In this document: positions 34,750 through 43,808 of the stretch, piece by piece
How positions within the stretch are numbered: the first letter of the stretch is position 1
Layout of the letters: the number at the start of each line of letters is the position of its first letter
NCBI RefSeq assembly: GCF_016587375.1
Contig: NZ_BNJG01000003.1
Coordinates: 1,426,001 to 1,490,000, forward strand
From: Ktedonobacter robiniae
Lineage (GTDB): Bacteria > Chloroflexota > Ktedonobacteria > Ktedonobacterales > Ktedonobacteraceae
DNA length: 64,000 nt
Direction: 5' to 3'
The notes under the pieces: model-generated
Told to the model about the DNA's origin: nothing
Databases searched by the model: none
The model's input: the letters and a program-made list of their open reading frames with translations, nothing else
Program-made: the position numbers and the translations under genes

Positions 34750-35586
34750 CTAGATGCGGATGGGTCCTTGCCTGATACGTGCGAGTGCTTGCGGTACGCT
34801 GGTATGCCACTCAATGCGCTCTTGCATCCAGGTAACGCCAGCATCCATATAGGCCCTGGCGATTGCGCGGTCCTTTTCGGGGTCTGTGCCTGTTTCAAGT
34901 GTGCTCGCGATGACGTCAAAAGGTGTGTCATTGGTGCGATATTGCTGGATATATGCGCGAATCTCGCGATAATCCTCGGCGGTCAAGGCTTTATCCCAAC
35001 AGATAGGATTGATGCCATCCCAGCGTGCTGCGCGTTGAAAGGGCTTCTTATGTGGCCACGTTCCTGCTAGCCAGATGGGGATGCGTGGCTGCTGAACTGG
35101 TCTGGGCAGGAAAATTTCTTCGTTGACCTGGTAGTGTTTGCCCGCGTAGCTGAATTGCTCGCCGCTCCAGAGCCCTAAAAGCACCTCCAAACCCTCATCG
35201 AGCATCTCGCCGTGGCGCTTGCTGTCTGCGGACTCTTGAAAGCCACTATACTCCTGGCGGCGGTCGGAGCCGATGCCCAGCCCCAGGATAACGCGTCCCT
35301 GCGAGAGGTGGTCAAGGGTGACGATCTCGCGAGCAAGCTTCCAGGGACGGCGGCGTGGCAAGGGAGTTACCAGTGAGCCCAGTGTAATTTTGCTTGTTGT
35401 CATGACCATGGCGGCCAGCGCGATCCAGGGATCAGCTGTTGGCTCTACGAGGTTGCGGCCCGGATGAATGTGGTCCCAGATAAAAAAGCCATCCCAACCT
35501 GCAGCCTCTGCTTCCCGGGCGAGTTCCGCGAGCAAGCGGGGGTCGCTATAGACGCCAAAGTTGGGAGTATTAAGCGCAAATTTCAT
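34750..35586 (-). CDS. LLM-class flavin-dependent oxidoreductase
   Basis: 278 residues of the luciferase-like monooxygenase fold, F420/FMN type. MKFALNTPNFGVYSDPRLLA opens the barrel, and AAGWDGFFIWDH, PWIALAAMVMTTSKITLGSLV, VTLDHLSQGRVILGLGIGSD and PRIPIWLAGTWPHK are the standard motifs. Many Chloroflexota and actinobacterial members use coenzyme F420 to reduce or oxidise small carbonyl or alcohol substrates; the specific one cannot be told. The ATG at 35586 begins the family N-terminus; the upstream codons to 35679 do not belong. An IS200/IS605-like element lies 170 bases upstream of its start. Confidence 0.88.
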   Translation of the reverse strand: MKFALNTPNFGVYSDPRLLAELAREAEAAGWDGFFIWDHIHPGRNLVEPTADPWIALAAMVMTTSKITLGSLVTPLPRRRPWKLAREIVTLDHLSQGRVILGLGIGSDRRQEYSGFQESADSKRHGEMLDEGLEVLLGLWSGEQFSYAGKHYQVNEEIFLPRPVQQPRIPIWLAGTWPHKKPFQRAARWDGINPICWDKALTAEDYREIRAYIQQYRTNDTPFDVIASTLETGTDPEKDRAIARAYMDAGVTWMQERIEWHTSVPQALARIRQGPIRI

Positions 35587-35756
35587 GATGTAGATTGATC
35601 CTTTTCGCTTTTGCTGTGCCTGTATTGTATGTCTGTTTAATGGTAGAGGCAAGGCCTTTGGTCTGACGCAGAGACTCAAGTCGTCTTGTTGAGACTATTT
35701 ATGCCTGTGATACGAGTTATATATGTGAGGGTATTCTTTTGATGCCATTCCCTTAC

Positions 35757-36155
35757 GTGAACTACCACTGAGCTGAAGACGCAGTGGCTTCTTCGGAAGT
35801 CACTGAAGACTTGGTTCAGTAACTTCTTCGGAAGTTTGAGTTCACCAGACTGTGCCCCAGAAATGGGAGCTCCGTTCGCTAGGTCATGACACCTGCGGTT
35901 GACGCATCAGACCGCTGCTCTGTCGCTGAGAGTTAAGTAGGCTTGAGGTAAGGGCCGGTGCTCTCGGTGTAAAAAGCCTTTTGAACCTTGTCGAGATGAA
36001 GCCGGATTCCCTTCGTGGTCACAGCGAAGGGATAAGCACCACCTGCCTTTGGGCAGAGCTTTTTGAGTCAATGGATCGTCTTTTGTTCAAAAGAACAGGG
36101 GGCGGTCCGGCGATTCATCCACGAGGCTGAAGACCTCGTGGTTTTCTCGCCACTC
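35757..36155 (+). mobile_element. Gene-less IS200/IS605-like element
   Basis: About 400 bases with subterminal hairpins at both ends. The left one is CCACTG...CAGTGG at 35765-35787 and the right one CCACGAGG...CCTCGTGG at 36119-36141; both share the loop core CTGAAGA. The right hairpin is preceded by ATTCATCC and followed by TTTTCTCGCC, exactly the style of IS605-family right ends. The left end GTGAACTACC follows TTAC, the known target tetranucleotide of IS608. No tnpA or tnpB remains. The interior may be the leftover guide-RNA-type region. Confidence 0.6.
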
Positions 36156-36200
36156 CCCTATAAAATGAGCAGACCCGCCTCGTGTGAAAGGTAGTAATAG

Positions 36201-38276
36201 ATGCAAGTAATCAAAGCTCCGGCAGAGACACAGCCGGAGGCCGACTTCCTGATACATAAGAGAACCCACTTCGCGCTCTGGCGCCCCGCCGTTACCGATC
36301 CCGCTCCCAGGCTTCTTATCGGTGAGTTTGTGCCTGGGGAACCGCCAACATTAGGCCAGGAGCAGGCTTTTACCCTATCTCCTTCGGCAAAAGGTGAGGG
36401 ACTATGGGATATTGCGGCTAAGGACTGCCAGCTCGAAAACGGTAAGATCTATCACTACTGGTTTGAGGTCACCGATAGCAATGCCTACAAGGAGAGTCAC
36501 CCGCGTATCCTCTGTACCGATCCCTTCGCCCTCAATGTCGATTGGCGCTTGTTCTCGCCAAAGCCAGAAGATGACGCGTTTGGCGACGAAGACCGCTATC
36601 CGGCGAGCGTGGTGAAGTATCGTGATGGTGAGCTGGTGCCGTGCGATCCCGAGGGCCAGAGTCCCGATTGGCGCAATGATCCCCCTCTGGAGACCCTGCC
36701 GGTCAACACGCAACTGGTTATCTATGAGCTGCCCACAGCCTGGGCTAGAATGCGCAAAGAGGGCGGCGTGCAGGTCGCGGGTGGCAACTTTCGTGATGTC
36801 TTGGCGCTGGTCGATCCTGGGGCCATACCTTTCAGCTTCTTTGGCTTGACTGTCTTGCAGGAGGGGCGAGCGCATCTCCGTGACCTGGGTATTACGGCAT
36901 TGGAGTTGTTGCCGCCCGCTGATAGCTATGTCGATGGTGGATGGGGCTATGCCACCACCAATTACTTTACTGCCGACTATAACCTGGGCAGTTATGGGAA
37001 GGGCAGGCGGCCTGCACCAACGACCGAGCTGGCGCGCTTGATTCGTGCGTGCCATCAAAATGGCGTGCGTTTCTTCGCGGATGTCGTCATGGCCTTTGCG
37101 GCCCGCAATCCCTACCGCTCAATCAACTACGCCGATTTCTTTGTCAAGGCGAATTCTGGCGATCCCGAAGAGTATGTGGGGGATATCAAGCGCGATGGCT
37201 TTGGTAGCGACCTGTTCAAGTATAACCACGAGGTCGAGGGCTATGACCCATTCACCGGGGAGCAAGGCAAATTTATTCCGGCGCGCTCCTTTATGCTGGC
37301 CTATCTCGACCACTGGATGCGTTACTATCGTATTGATGGCGTGCGCATCGATAGCATCGTGAATATCGCGAGCTGGGATTTTGTCGAGAGCTTTAAAGAC
37401 CTGGGGCATCGCATCTACCAGGCGCGTTGGGTGGAGCAGGGCAACGAGCCTGAGATCGCGGGCGCGCGTTTCCTGGTCACTGGTGAAGAGCTGGATATGC
37501 CCCTCGACCTGGTGCATCAGCATCGCGTGGATAGCCTGTGGAATGAGTACTTTAAGCGCTATATACGCGCGGCCATTATTGGTCAGCAGCATCCCGACGA
37601 GGAGAGCTTCGAGGAGACCGTCAAGAAGATGGTGGATTGCCGCCTGCTGGGTTTTGGCGATGGCTCGCAGGCCATCAACTATGTCACTTCGCATGATGTC
37701 GAGGGCTATGGAAATGAGCGACTCTTCGACTACCTGAATAGCTGCGGGGTCGACGAGAAGGAGCAGCGTATCAAGCTGGCCTTTACCTGCCTGATTACCT
37801 CCGTTGGCGTCCCGATGATTCTGGCTGGCGAGGAGTTTGCCGACCAGCATGACACGCCTGCGGAGGGACCAGAGAAGCAGCGTGATGCTGTAAACTTTGA
37901 GCGGCGCTATGATCCCTGGCGTGCGCGCATTGTAGATCACGTGGCCCGGCTCGTGCGCCTGCGCACCAATTGCGAATCGTTATGGGTCAACGAGACGGAG
38001 TTTATCCATAGCGATTTCGCGGATGGCAAGCGGATTATGGCCTGGGTGCGTGGCGAGCCAGATAGCCGCAATAAAGTGGTCATCGTAGCCAACTTCAGTG
38101 ATTACGGGACTCCGAACCCTAAGGATAAGCGCTCGGAATACGTCATCAACAACTGGCCTCAACTGCCCAAAGGCATGCGCTGGCGCGAAGTCACTCAGGA
38201 TCGTGTTGTGCCTACCAAGCGTGCCGGGCGCGAGCCAATTCTCCCCTGGGAATCGCGCGTTTACGTCGCAGAATAG
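36201..38276 (+). CDS. GH13 alpha-glucan hydrolase (pullulanase/amylase-like)
   Basis: 691 residues. An N-terminal CBM48/E-set-like beta domain (residues 15-115) precedes the (beta/alpha)8 barrel. The catalytic nucleophile is D384 in YRIDGVRIDSIVN, the acid/base is E429 or E430 in VTGEELDMPLD, and the transition-state histidine-aspartate pair is in NYVTSHDVEG. Region I reads RFFADVVMAFAAR: the usual histidine of DVVxNH is missing. A C-terminal beta domain ends the chain. No signal peptide, so it acts in the cytoplasm on glycogen-like glucans. GAAAGGTAG precedes the ATG, and the end of the IS605-like element lies about 45 bases upstream. Confidence 0.88.
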   Translation: MQVIKAPAETQPEADFLIHKRTHFALWRPAVTDPAPRLLIGEFVPGEPPTLGQEQAFTLSPSAKGEGLWDIAAKDCQLENGKIYHYWFEVTDSNAYKESHPRILCTDPFALNVDWRLFSPKPEDDAFGDEDRYPASVVKYRDGELVPCDPEGQSPDWRNDPPLETLPVNTQLVIYELPTAWARMRKEGGVQVAGGNFRDVLALVDPGAIPFSFFGLTVLQEGRAHLRDLGITALELLPPADSYVDGGWGYATTNYFTADYNLGSYGKGRRPAPTTELARLIRACHQNGVRFFADVVMAFAARNPYRSINYADFFVKANSGDPEEYVGDIKRDGFGSDLFKYNHEVEGYDPFTGEQGKFIPARSFMLAYLDHWMRYYRIDGVRIDSIVNIASWDFVESFKDLGHRIYQARWVEQGNEPEIAGARFLVTGEELDMPLDLVHQHRVDSLWNEYFKRYIRAAIIGQQHPDEESFEETVKKMVDCRLLGFGDGSQAINYVTSHDVEGYGNERLFDYLNSCGVDEKEQRIKLAFTCLITSVGVPMILAGEEFADQHDTPAEGPEKQRDAVNFERRYDPWRARIVDHVARLVRLRTNCESLWVNETEFIHSDFADGKRIMAWVRGEPDSRNKVVIVANFSDYGTPNPKDKRSEYVINNWPQLPKGMRWREVTQDRVVPTKRAGREPILPWESRVYVAE

Positions 38277-38284
38277 CATCACTC

Positions 38285-38314
38285 AACTGGCTCCCCAGGT
38301 CTGGGGAGCCGGTT
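38285..38314 (+). terminator. Terminator of the GH13 gene
   Basis: GGCTCCCCAG/CTGGGGAGCC with a two-base loop, extended by three more pairs, lies 9 bases after the GH13 stop. Confidence 0.65.
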
Positions 38315-38692
38315 ATATGTCCTTCTTCTATCAAGCATTTTGTTTCTTTTTATTCCTTGATATTTCTTTCTATGTGAGATCTCCGAAGTTAACGACGTAT
38401 AATTAGTGTAGGATAGTTAAGCAACGTATGTATACATTTTGGGTGAAGAGAAGCCGTACTATAGTGGCTTGGCGCTGCGAAATACCCTGAAGGGCGCAGA
38501 CAGATGCCGGTCGAGAGCGAAGGATCGACCTTTCTTTCTCCTCGTTATTGGCTTCACAACAATTGATAGGGCAGTATACGTAACTCCTCGCGCGGCATCA
38601 GGTAGTCAGTTCATATCGACAACCTGTCCTATGGTCGTATTGTCTTTTTTGCGATTTAGTGTACGTTATAGCCTCAAAGGAGAGTTGATGTT
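38315..38692. other. Upstream region of the peptide-binding protein gene
   Basis: 378 bases without a gene. The only clear element is AAAGGAGAG at about 38677-38685, the ribosome binding site of the following gene. An AT-rich stretch at 38320-38420 may contain promoters but no consensus pair is obvious. Confidence 0.4.
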
Positions 38693-40450
38693 ATGCCTTC
38701 GGATAGAAAACGCTCTATACTTATCTGGCCAGTACTTCTTACCTTGCTGGCCCTGCTTGTTACCGCCTGTGGTGGTAGTTCAGGGGGAAATGGTAATGGG
38801 TCTGGAGCCAAGCTCTCTAACGACAAGCAGGTGTACGTCATCCCGGTGAGCGGTATATCGGATGTCGCGACACTCGATCCAGCCCTCTCGACTGATGCCC
38901 CTTCGATTAACGCCCTCAATCTGATGTTTGTAGGCCTGGTACAGCTCGATGATAATCTGAAAGTGTATGGCGAGCTGGCCCAGAACTGGAGCACCTCCAG
39001 CGATGGTCTGACCTGGACCTTTAAGCTGCGCGATGGCCTCAAGTTCAGCGATGGCAATCCCATCACCGCAGACGACGTGATCTTCAGCATTGACCGTGCG
39101 CTCAAGCCGGAGCTGAAGTCGACGGTGGCCCCAGCCTATCTGAGCCTGATCAAGGATTCAGACAAGCGCTTTGCAGGCAAGGTTCCCACGTTGATCAATG
39201 ATAGCCTCTTCGCGCCTGATCCTACAACGGTCAAGATCGTGACCAGCCAGAGCGCGCAGTACTTCCTGCAAGCCCTGACCTATCCGACATCGTATGTCGT
39301 GGAGAAAAGTTTTGTGCAGAAGTATGGCGATACAGATTTTCTTAAGCACCTGAACGAGGGTGGCTGCTCGGGTCCGTTCAAACTAGACCAGCATATCTCT
39401 GGTAAGCAGGTTAGCTTTGTGCCTAACAGCAACTATTGGGGTGGTAAGCCTCAGTTGCAGAAACTGGTATACGCCTTCTACAAAGACCCACAGACGGCCT
39501 ACAAGGCCTACAAGACCAACCAGGTCGATCAGGCTGGTGTGCCAACTGCTAACCTGGATGAGGCACGCTCTCTACCCAATAAACAGTATCGCCAGGTGCC
39601 TCAGTTGACCATCGACTACTTTGCGATGAACTACCTGGCTAAGCCCTTTAACAATATCAAGATCCGCCAGGCTTTTGCTCTCTCCATTGATAAAAACGCC
39701 ATTCAGGATCGTATCAACAAGGGTGCGCGACTGGCGACCAACCACATAGTGCCTCAAGGTATGCCAGGGTATAATCCCAATCTCAAGGCTCCTGGTGGCG
39801 TGACTAGCACGAAGGGTGATAAAAACCTGGCCAAGCAGCTTTTCCAGCAAGGTATGCAGGAGGAGGGTTACACTCTTTCAAACTTCCCGGCTGTGACAGT
39901 GACGGTCGCCTCTGGTGGCTCACAGACTGCCAAGAACCTCTTCCAGTTTGCACAGCAACAGTGGAAGGATGCTCTGGGTGTCACAGTGACCATCAACGAC
40001 GAGGACTTTAACAAACGCCTGGATGATGTCTCAAATACCGTGGGCAATGGCAAATTGCAGATGTGGTTTGCGGCCTGGGGCGCGGACTATCCCGATCCTG
40101 AAGATTGGACGACCCTGCTCTTTGGCAATGGCTCAACTAACAACTCGACCAATTATGGAATGGGGAATTCCAAGACGGTCTCGATGCAGAAGCAGATGCA
40201 GGACTTGATGCTGAAGGCTGACGTCAATCAGAACAATACTGAGCGCCTCGCTCAGTACAATCAGATTGAGCAGCAACTTGTGGATGATGTCGCCTGGATT
40301 CCCATTGACCAGCGTGCTACGAGCTATGTCCTCAAGCCCTGCGTGCAGGGAGTTGTGGATAACGCGCAGAGCCTTGTACCTCCGGGCGATTGGGCCAAGG
40401 TCTACAAGACCAGCGATTCCCCCTGTGCCAATACAGACGCCTATAAATAA
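38693..40450 (+). CDS. Peptide/nickel-type ABC substrate-binding lipoprotein (SBP family 5)
   Basis: 585 residues. A lipoprotein signal ends in LLALLVTACGGS with C26 as the lipid-anchored residue, and a Gly/Asn/Ser linker follows. The body has the SBP_bac_5 pattern: TLDPALSTDAPS, ELAQNWSTSSDGLTWTFKLR, ITADDVIFSIDRAL and later NIKIRQAFALSIDKNAI. Family members bind oligopeptides or related solutes for an ABC importer. No permease or ATPase gene is nearby, so it is an orphan that must use transport genes elsewhere. AAAGGAGAG precedes the ATG, and a strong terminator follows. Confidence 0.92.
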   Translation: MPSDRKRSILIWPVLLTLLALLVTACGGSSGGNGNGSGAKLSNDKQVYVIPVSGISDVATLDPALSTDAPSINALNLMFVGLVQLDDNLKVYGELAQNWSTSSDGLTWTFKLRDGLKFSDGNPITADDVIFSIDRALKPELKSTVAPAYLSLIKDSDKRFAGKVPTLINDSLFAPDPTTVKIVTSQSAQYFLQALTYPTSYVVEKSFVQKYGDTDFLKHLNEGGCSGPFKLDQHISGKQVSFVPNSNYWGGKPQLQKLVYAFYKDPQTAYKAYKTNQVDQAGVPTANLDEARSLPNKQYRQVPQLTIDYFAMNYLAKPFNNIKIRQAFALSIDKNAIQDRINKGARLATNHIVPQGMPGYNPNLKAPGGVTSTKGDKNLAKQLFQQGMQEEGYTLSNFPAVTVTVASGGSQTAKNLFQFAQQQWKDALGVTVTINDEDFNKRLDDVSNTVGNGKLQMWFAAWGADYPDPEDWTTLLFGNGSTNNSTNYGMGNSKTVSMQKQMQDLMLKADVNQNNTERLAQYNQIEQQLVDDVAWIPIDQRATSYVLKPCVQGVVDNAQSLVPPGDWAKVYKTSDSPCANTDAYK

Positions 40451-40523
40451 GGTGGGCCTACAGGGTTATCAGGGAGACAGACATATCGCTTGTTCTTTCA
40501 TGCCCTCTTGCCGGGAACATGCG

Positions 40524-40559
40524 AGGGAGAGTGTGCGCTAACGCACCTCTCCCTTTTTC
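40524..40559. terminator. Intrinsic terminator between convergent genes
   Basis: AGGGAGAG/CTCTCCCT encloses a second stem TGCG/CGCA and is followed by TTTTT on the plus strand. It can stop transcription from the peptide-binding protein gene and perhaps the opposing Rieske gene. Confidence 0.75.
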
Positions 40560-40565
40560 GCTTTA

Positions 40566-41540
40566 TCAAGCTGTACCGAAGGTGACGCCTTTCTCGCGCA
40601 GCCAGCGCCGGTAGGCGATAGAGAGCCTGTCTGAGCGCAGGTGTAGCTCGGCTTGTAGGTCCAGGGGCAGCAGTTCGGGCCGCTGTGATTCGACGACTGG
40701 AATATCCTCGAAGAGGATGCCCTCCTGGAACTTGATGATCTCCTCGTCCGACTCATCCTTGGTCGTTGTCGCCTCATAGGTCCAGACCAGGGAGTGATCG
40801 ATATCGACAGGCGTGATGGTAAAGAGCAGGGCCAGCCCTGAATTATCCTCGTCCTGCTTTGCCAGGTAAGCCGTGAGAGGACGTAGAACTTTATAAATAT
40901 AATGCATATACGCGCCCTGGCCCATGCCAATGGGATTAGGCTGCCAGACACAGATGTCGTTGGCGACAATCTCATCCGGCGTCACATCGACTTGATAATC
41001 AGAGAGAGCGGTATGCTCCAGGTCGCCTAGGCTTCCCTGGTGAACGAAGGGGAAGTGTGCCACATCTAGAAAGTTCTCGATCAGGCGTGGCCCTCCGGCC
41101 TGCACTTTGTAAGGGCCACAGACGACGGCCTTAAACCTCTGGTCGTCCCATTCGGGAAAGACGGGAATATCGCACTCTGGCTCTCCCAGCGAGACCCAGA
41201 TGGTGTTGTACCGCTCACGGGCCTGGTAGACCTTCGCCTGGGCCTTGGCGGGCGGACACTGCTCAGGATGGGCGGGGAAGCGAATGCAGCGCCCCTCGCT
41301 ATCATAGACCCAGCCGTGATATGGGCAGGCCAGCGTCGTTTTAGTTGCCTTGCCCAGCGAGAGTTTCGCGCCACGGTGAATGCAGAGATCGCGCCAGGCA
41401 TGGATCTCCCCATCCGCGCTACGCCATAATACCAGGTCCTCGCCCAGTAAACGTGCCGCGACCGGTTTTCCCTCGACAATATCAGCAGAACGGGCAATAG
41501 GATGCCAATCATTAATTAAGACAGTATCTTGAATCAGCAT
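40566..41540 (-). CDS. Rieske non-heme iron oxygenase
   Basis: 324 residues. The Rieske centre is CIHRGAKLS...CPYHGW (C-x-H-x16-C-x2-H) near residues 50-73. The mononuclear iron site is ENFLDVAHFPFVHQG near residue 155 (the N-x2-D-x2-H-x4-H pattern). Members of this ring-hydroxylating/demethylating group (vanillate demethylase, pheophorbide oxygenase and relatives) oxidise aromatic or N-methyl substrates with electrons from a separate reductase. No reductase gene is adjacent, so the electron donor must be elsewhere. Confidence 0.9.
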   Translation of the reverse strand: MLIQDTVLINDWHPIARSADIVEGKPVAARLLGEDLVLWRSADGEIHAWRDLCIHRGAKLSLGKATKTTLACPYHGWVYDSEGRCIRFPAHPEQCPPAKAQAKVYQARERYNTIWVSLGEPECDIPVFPEWDDQRFKAVVCGPYKVQAGGPRLIENFLDVAHFPFVHQGSLGDLEHTALSDYQVDVTPDEIVANDICVWQPNPIGMGQGAYMHYIYKVLRPLTAYLAKQDEDNSGLALLFTITPVDIDHSLVWTYEATTTKDESDEEIIKFQEGILFEDIPVVESQRPELLPLDLQAELHLRSDRLSIAYRRWLREKGVTFGTA

Positions 41541-41623
41541 AGTTACTAGTTCTCTCCAGGGTTATGCTTGTGTGTTTGCTAAAGCGTATCTTAACCTGAA
41601 AAAGGCTGAAGAGCAATGCCCGA

Positions 41624-41639
41624 CGCGTGCTTTAGCAGC
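41624..41639 (-). repeat. Dispersed repeat, family 2
   Basis: GCTGCTAAAGCACGCG on the minus strand. The same 16-mer occurs at 53958 and 56606, both plus strand, each time between genes. Confidence 0.65.
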
Positions 41640-41756
41640 GTCGCCCCGCTATACAAATACACGATTTATAGAGTATACTTATCTTGAACATCTCAGCACA
41701 ATATAGCGACACTAATGTAGGGTATAGACACTTCTACTGATCCTGGACGTGGATAT

Positions 41757-42611
41757 GTGATGGTGGAGGAGAATAGAATGCTTGGTCTAGATAATCCTCT
41801 GGTCGCGAATTTTTTTAGCGCGGTTGATAGCAATACCTGGCGTTGTAAGCAGACAGGCTATACCATTGCCGGGAATATCCTGAACTTTTACCGCCTCTTT
41901 GGCACTACTGGCATGAATGGCCTGACGCACATTGGATTACCGCTGAGCAACGTCTATACGCCCGAGCCTGGCAAGCCTCGCTCATACCAGAAATTTGAGC
42001 GCGCCATTCTAGCCTACGACCCTCAGCACACATATGATCGTCCCCCTGGTGGTGGTGATGTCTACTTTATGCATATTGACCACCCCCTGCCTCAAGGCTC
42101 AACGCCGGTTCCACCCTCTCAACCCACCCCGGCCCCATCTCCAACACCAACCCCCACTCCTGTTCCTAAACCACCCCCAACTCCCGTCCCAGCTCCAGCG
42201 CCCACGCCTGCCCCTAAGCCACCACCTGTGAAGAAGCCAGTGGCTGGCAAGAGTAACAATTTTCCCGCGGGACAATGTACCTACTGGGCAGCCTACCGCT
42301 TTCACCAGGTGCATGGCGTCTGGGTGCCCTGGCTGGGCGATGCGTGGAAATGGCCTGACCAGGCCAGGAGCAACAACTGGGTGGTTTCGCGTACGCCAAC
42401 GGTGGGCGCCATTATTGCCCTTCAACCTTATGTGCAGGGTGCGGGCAGCCTGGGCCATGTCGGCATCGTCGAGTCAATAACCAGCAATAAGAGCGTGCAT
42501 ACCAGTAACTACAACTGGTACGCTGACGGAGGAGGCTGGGGCATCTGCTCCTACTGGGACTTCCAGTATAACTCCTCCGTCGATATCGCCTTCATCTCGC
42601 TGGCGAGTTAG
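41757..42611 (+). CDS. CHAP-domain peptidoglycan amidase/peptidase with Pro-rich linker
   Basis: 284 residues. Residues 1-115 are a small N-terminal domain with CKQTGYTIAGNILNFYRLFG and GLTHIGLPLS, a repeat type seen in Chloroflexota secreted proteins. Next comes a 60-residue proline/threonine linker. The C-terminal CHAP domain carries the catalytic cysteine in FPAGQCTYWAAYR, the histidine in GHVGIVESI and the asparagine in SNYNWYADGG. CHAP domains cut peptidoglycan stem peptides or amide bonds. No N-terminal signal peptide is visible, so export must use another route unless the start is misjudged. The ribosome site GGAGGAG lies just before an internal ATG at about 41778, which is an alternative start. 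Confidence 0.82.
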   Translation: MMVEENRMLGLDNPLVANFFSAVDSNTWRCKQTGYTIAGNILNFYRLFGTTGMNGLTHIGLPLSNVYTPEPGKPRSYQKFERAILAYDPQHTYDRPPGGGDVYFMHIDHPLPQGSTPVPPSQPTPAPSPTPTPTPVPKPPPTPVPAPAPTPAPKPPPVKKPVAGKSNNFPAGQCTYWAAYRFHQVHGVWVPWLGDAWKWPDQARSNNWVVSRTPTVGAIIALQPYVQGAGSLGHVGIVESITSNKSVHTSNYNWYADGGGWGICSYWDFQYNSSVDIAFISLAS

Positions 42612-42619
42612 CCTTGCCT

Positions 42620-42657
42620 CACCCTGTGGGTCCATGCTGGCATGGACCCACAGGGTG
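42620..42657. terminator. Bidirectional hairpin between convergent genes
   Basis: CACCCTGTGGGTCCATGC and its exact inverse complement are joined by a two-base loop. It lies 9 bases past the CHAP gene stop and 22 bases from the aldo/keto reductase stop on the other strand. GGTCCATGC/GCATGGACC is shared with the hairpin at 54018. Confidence 0.65.
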
Positions 42658-42678
42658 GGTGCACCACGTAGGCTTCGC

Positions 42679-43689
42679 CTACACTTGCACGGGCGAGATC
42701 TTATCGATGGCCTTGAGTTCGTCCTCGCTGAATTCGAGGTTCTTCAGCGCGGCGACGTTTTCTTCGATCTGCTCAACCTTCGAGGCCCCGATCAGGACGC
42801 TGGTCACGGCCTTATGACGCAGATTCCAGGCCAGCGCCATTTGCGCGAGACTCTGGCCGCGCTCCTGGGCGATCTTATTCAGGCCGCGAATCTGCTCCAG
42901 TTTCTCAGGCGTGAGCATCCTTTCGGCGTGCTGTTTGTCCCACCATTCAGCCGCGCGTGAATCGCTGGGGATATTATCGCCCAGGTACTTGGTGCTCAGC
43001 AGACCCTGCGCCAGGGGGCTGAACGTAATGACACCACTCCCCGCGCGCAGCGTATGATCAAAGAGATTATGCTCTGGCCCGCGTCCCAGCAGGTTATAGT
43101 ATGGCTGATGGATTGTAATAGGCGCCAAACCCATCTGTTTGGTGATCGCCACCGCCTCCTCAAACTGCGCACCTGTGAAGTTGCTCACGCCAATGTAGAG
43201 CGCCTTGCCTTGCTTCACAATCAGATCGAGGGCCGCCATCGTCTCTTCCAGCGGCGTCTCAGGATCGGGACGGTGCGCATAGAAGATATCCACATACTCC
43301 AGACCCAGGCGCTTCAGCGACTGATCCAGGCTCGCCACAAGATATTTCTTCGAGAGGCCATCGCCATAGGGGCCGGGCCACATATAATAGCCCGCCTTGC
43401 TCGAGATGATCAGCTCATCGCGTGGCATATCGCGTAAGATCTTCCCCACCACTTTCTCCGCGTTGCCCGCTGGACGCCCATAGTTATTGGCCAGGTCAAA
43501 ATGGGTGATGCCCAGATCGAAGGCGCGATAGAGACAGGCGCGCGCCACCTCCTCGCCGCGATAGCCGCCAAAGGTCTCCCAGGCCCCCAGCGAAATCGCC
43601 GGAAGGCGCAGCCCGCTACGGCCGCTACGGCGATATTGCATCCGCTCATAGCGATCTTCAGCAAAGCTCGTCACTTGCGTATCTGACAT
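42679..43689 (-). CDS. Aldo/keto reductase (YghZ-like)
   Basis: 336 residues with the AKR signature set: LGAWETFGG, the catalytic aspartate and tyrosine in THFDLANNYG, the lysine in ISSKAGYYMW, the histidine in DIFYAHRPDPETPLEE, and the NADPH-binding end TSVLIGASKVEQIEENV. Closest in style to L-glyceraldehyde-3-phosphate reductase/potassium-channel beta-subunit-like AKRs. The ATG at 43689 is chosen; the longer frame from 43716 adds a hydrophobic lead not present in the family. Confidence 0.92.
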   Translation of the reverse strand: MSDTQVTSFAEDRYERMQYRRSGRSGLRLPAISLGAWETFGGYRGEEVARACLYRAFDLGITHFDLANNYGRPAGNAEKVVGKILRDMPRDELIISSKAGYYMWPGPYGDGLSKKYLVASLDQSLKRLGLEYVDIFYAHRPDPETPLEETMAALDLIVKQGKALYIGVSNFTGAQFEEAVAITKQMGLAPITIHQPYYNLLGRGPEHNLFDHTLRAGSGVITFSPLAQGLLSTKYLGDNIPSDSRAAEWWDKQHAERMLTPEKLEQIRGLNKIAQERGQSLAQMALAWNLRHKAVTSVLIGASKVEQIEENVAALKNLEFSEDELKAIDKISPVQV

Positions 43690-43808
43690 ACATACATCGC
43701 TTTCTAGCAAAAACACACACTTACTTTTACCACCAGGAGCAGCCAGACGACCGCACCGGTTCCCCTATTAGTATGTCACGTTTTTAAGTTTATCGATATA
43801 TCTCCTGG

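Noticed and set aside
35680..36200. CRISPR-like repeats (CTTCTTCGGAAGT occurs twice)
   Set aside because: Only two copies within the left hairpin region of the IS605-like element; no spacer array.
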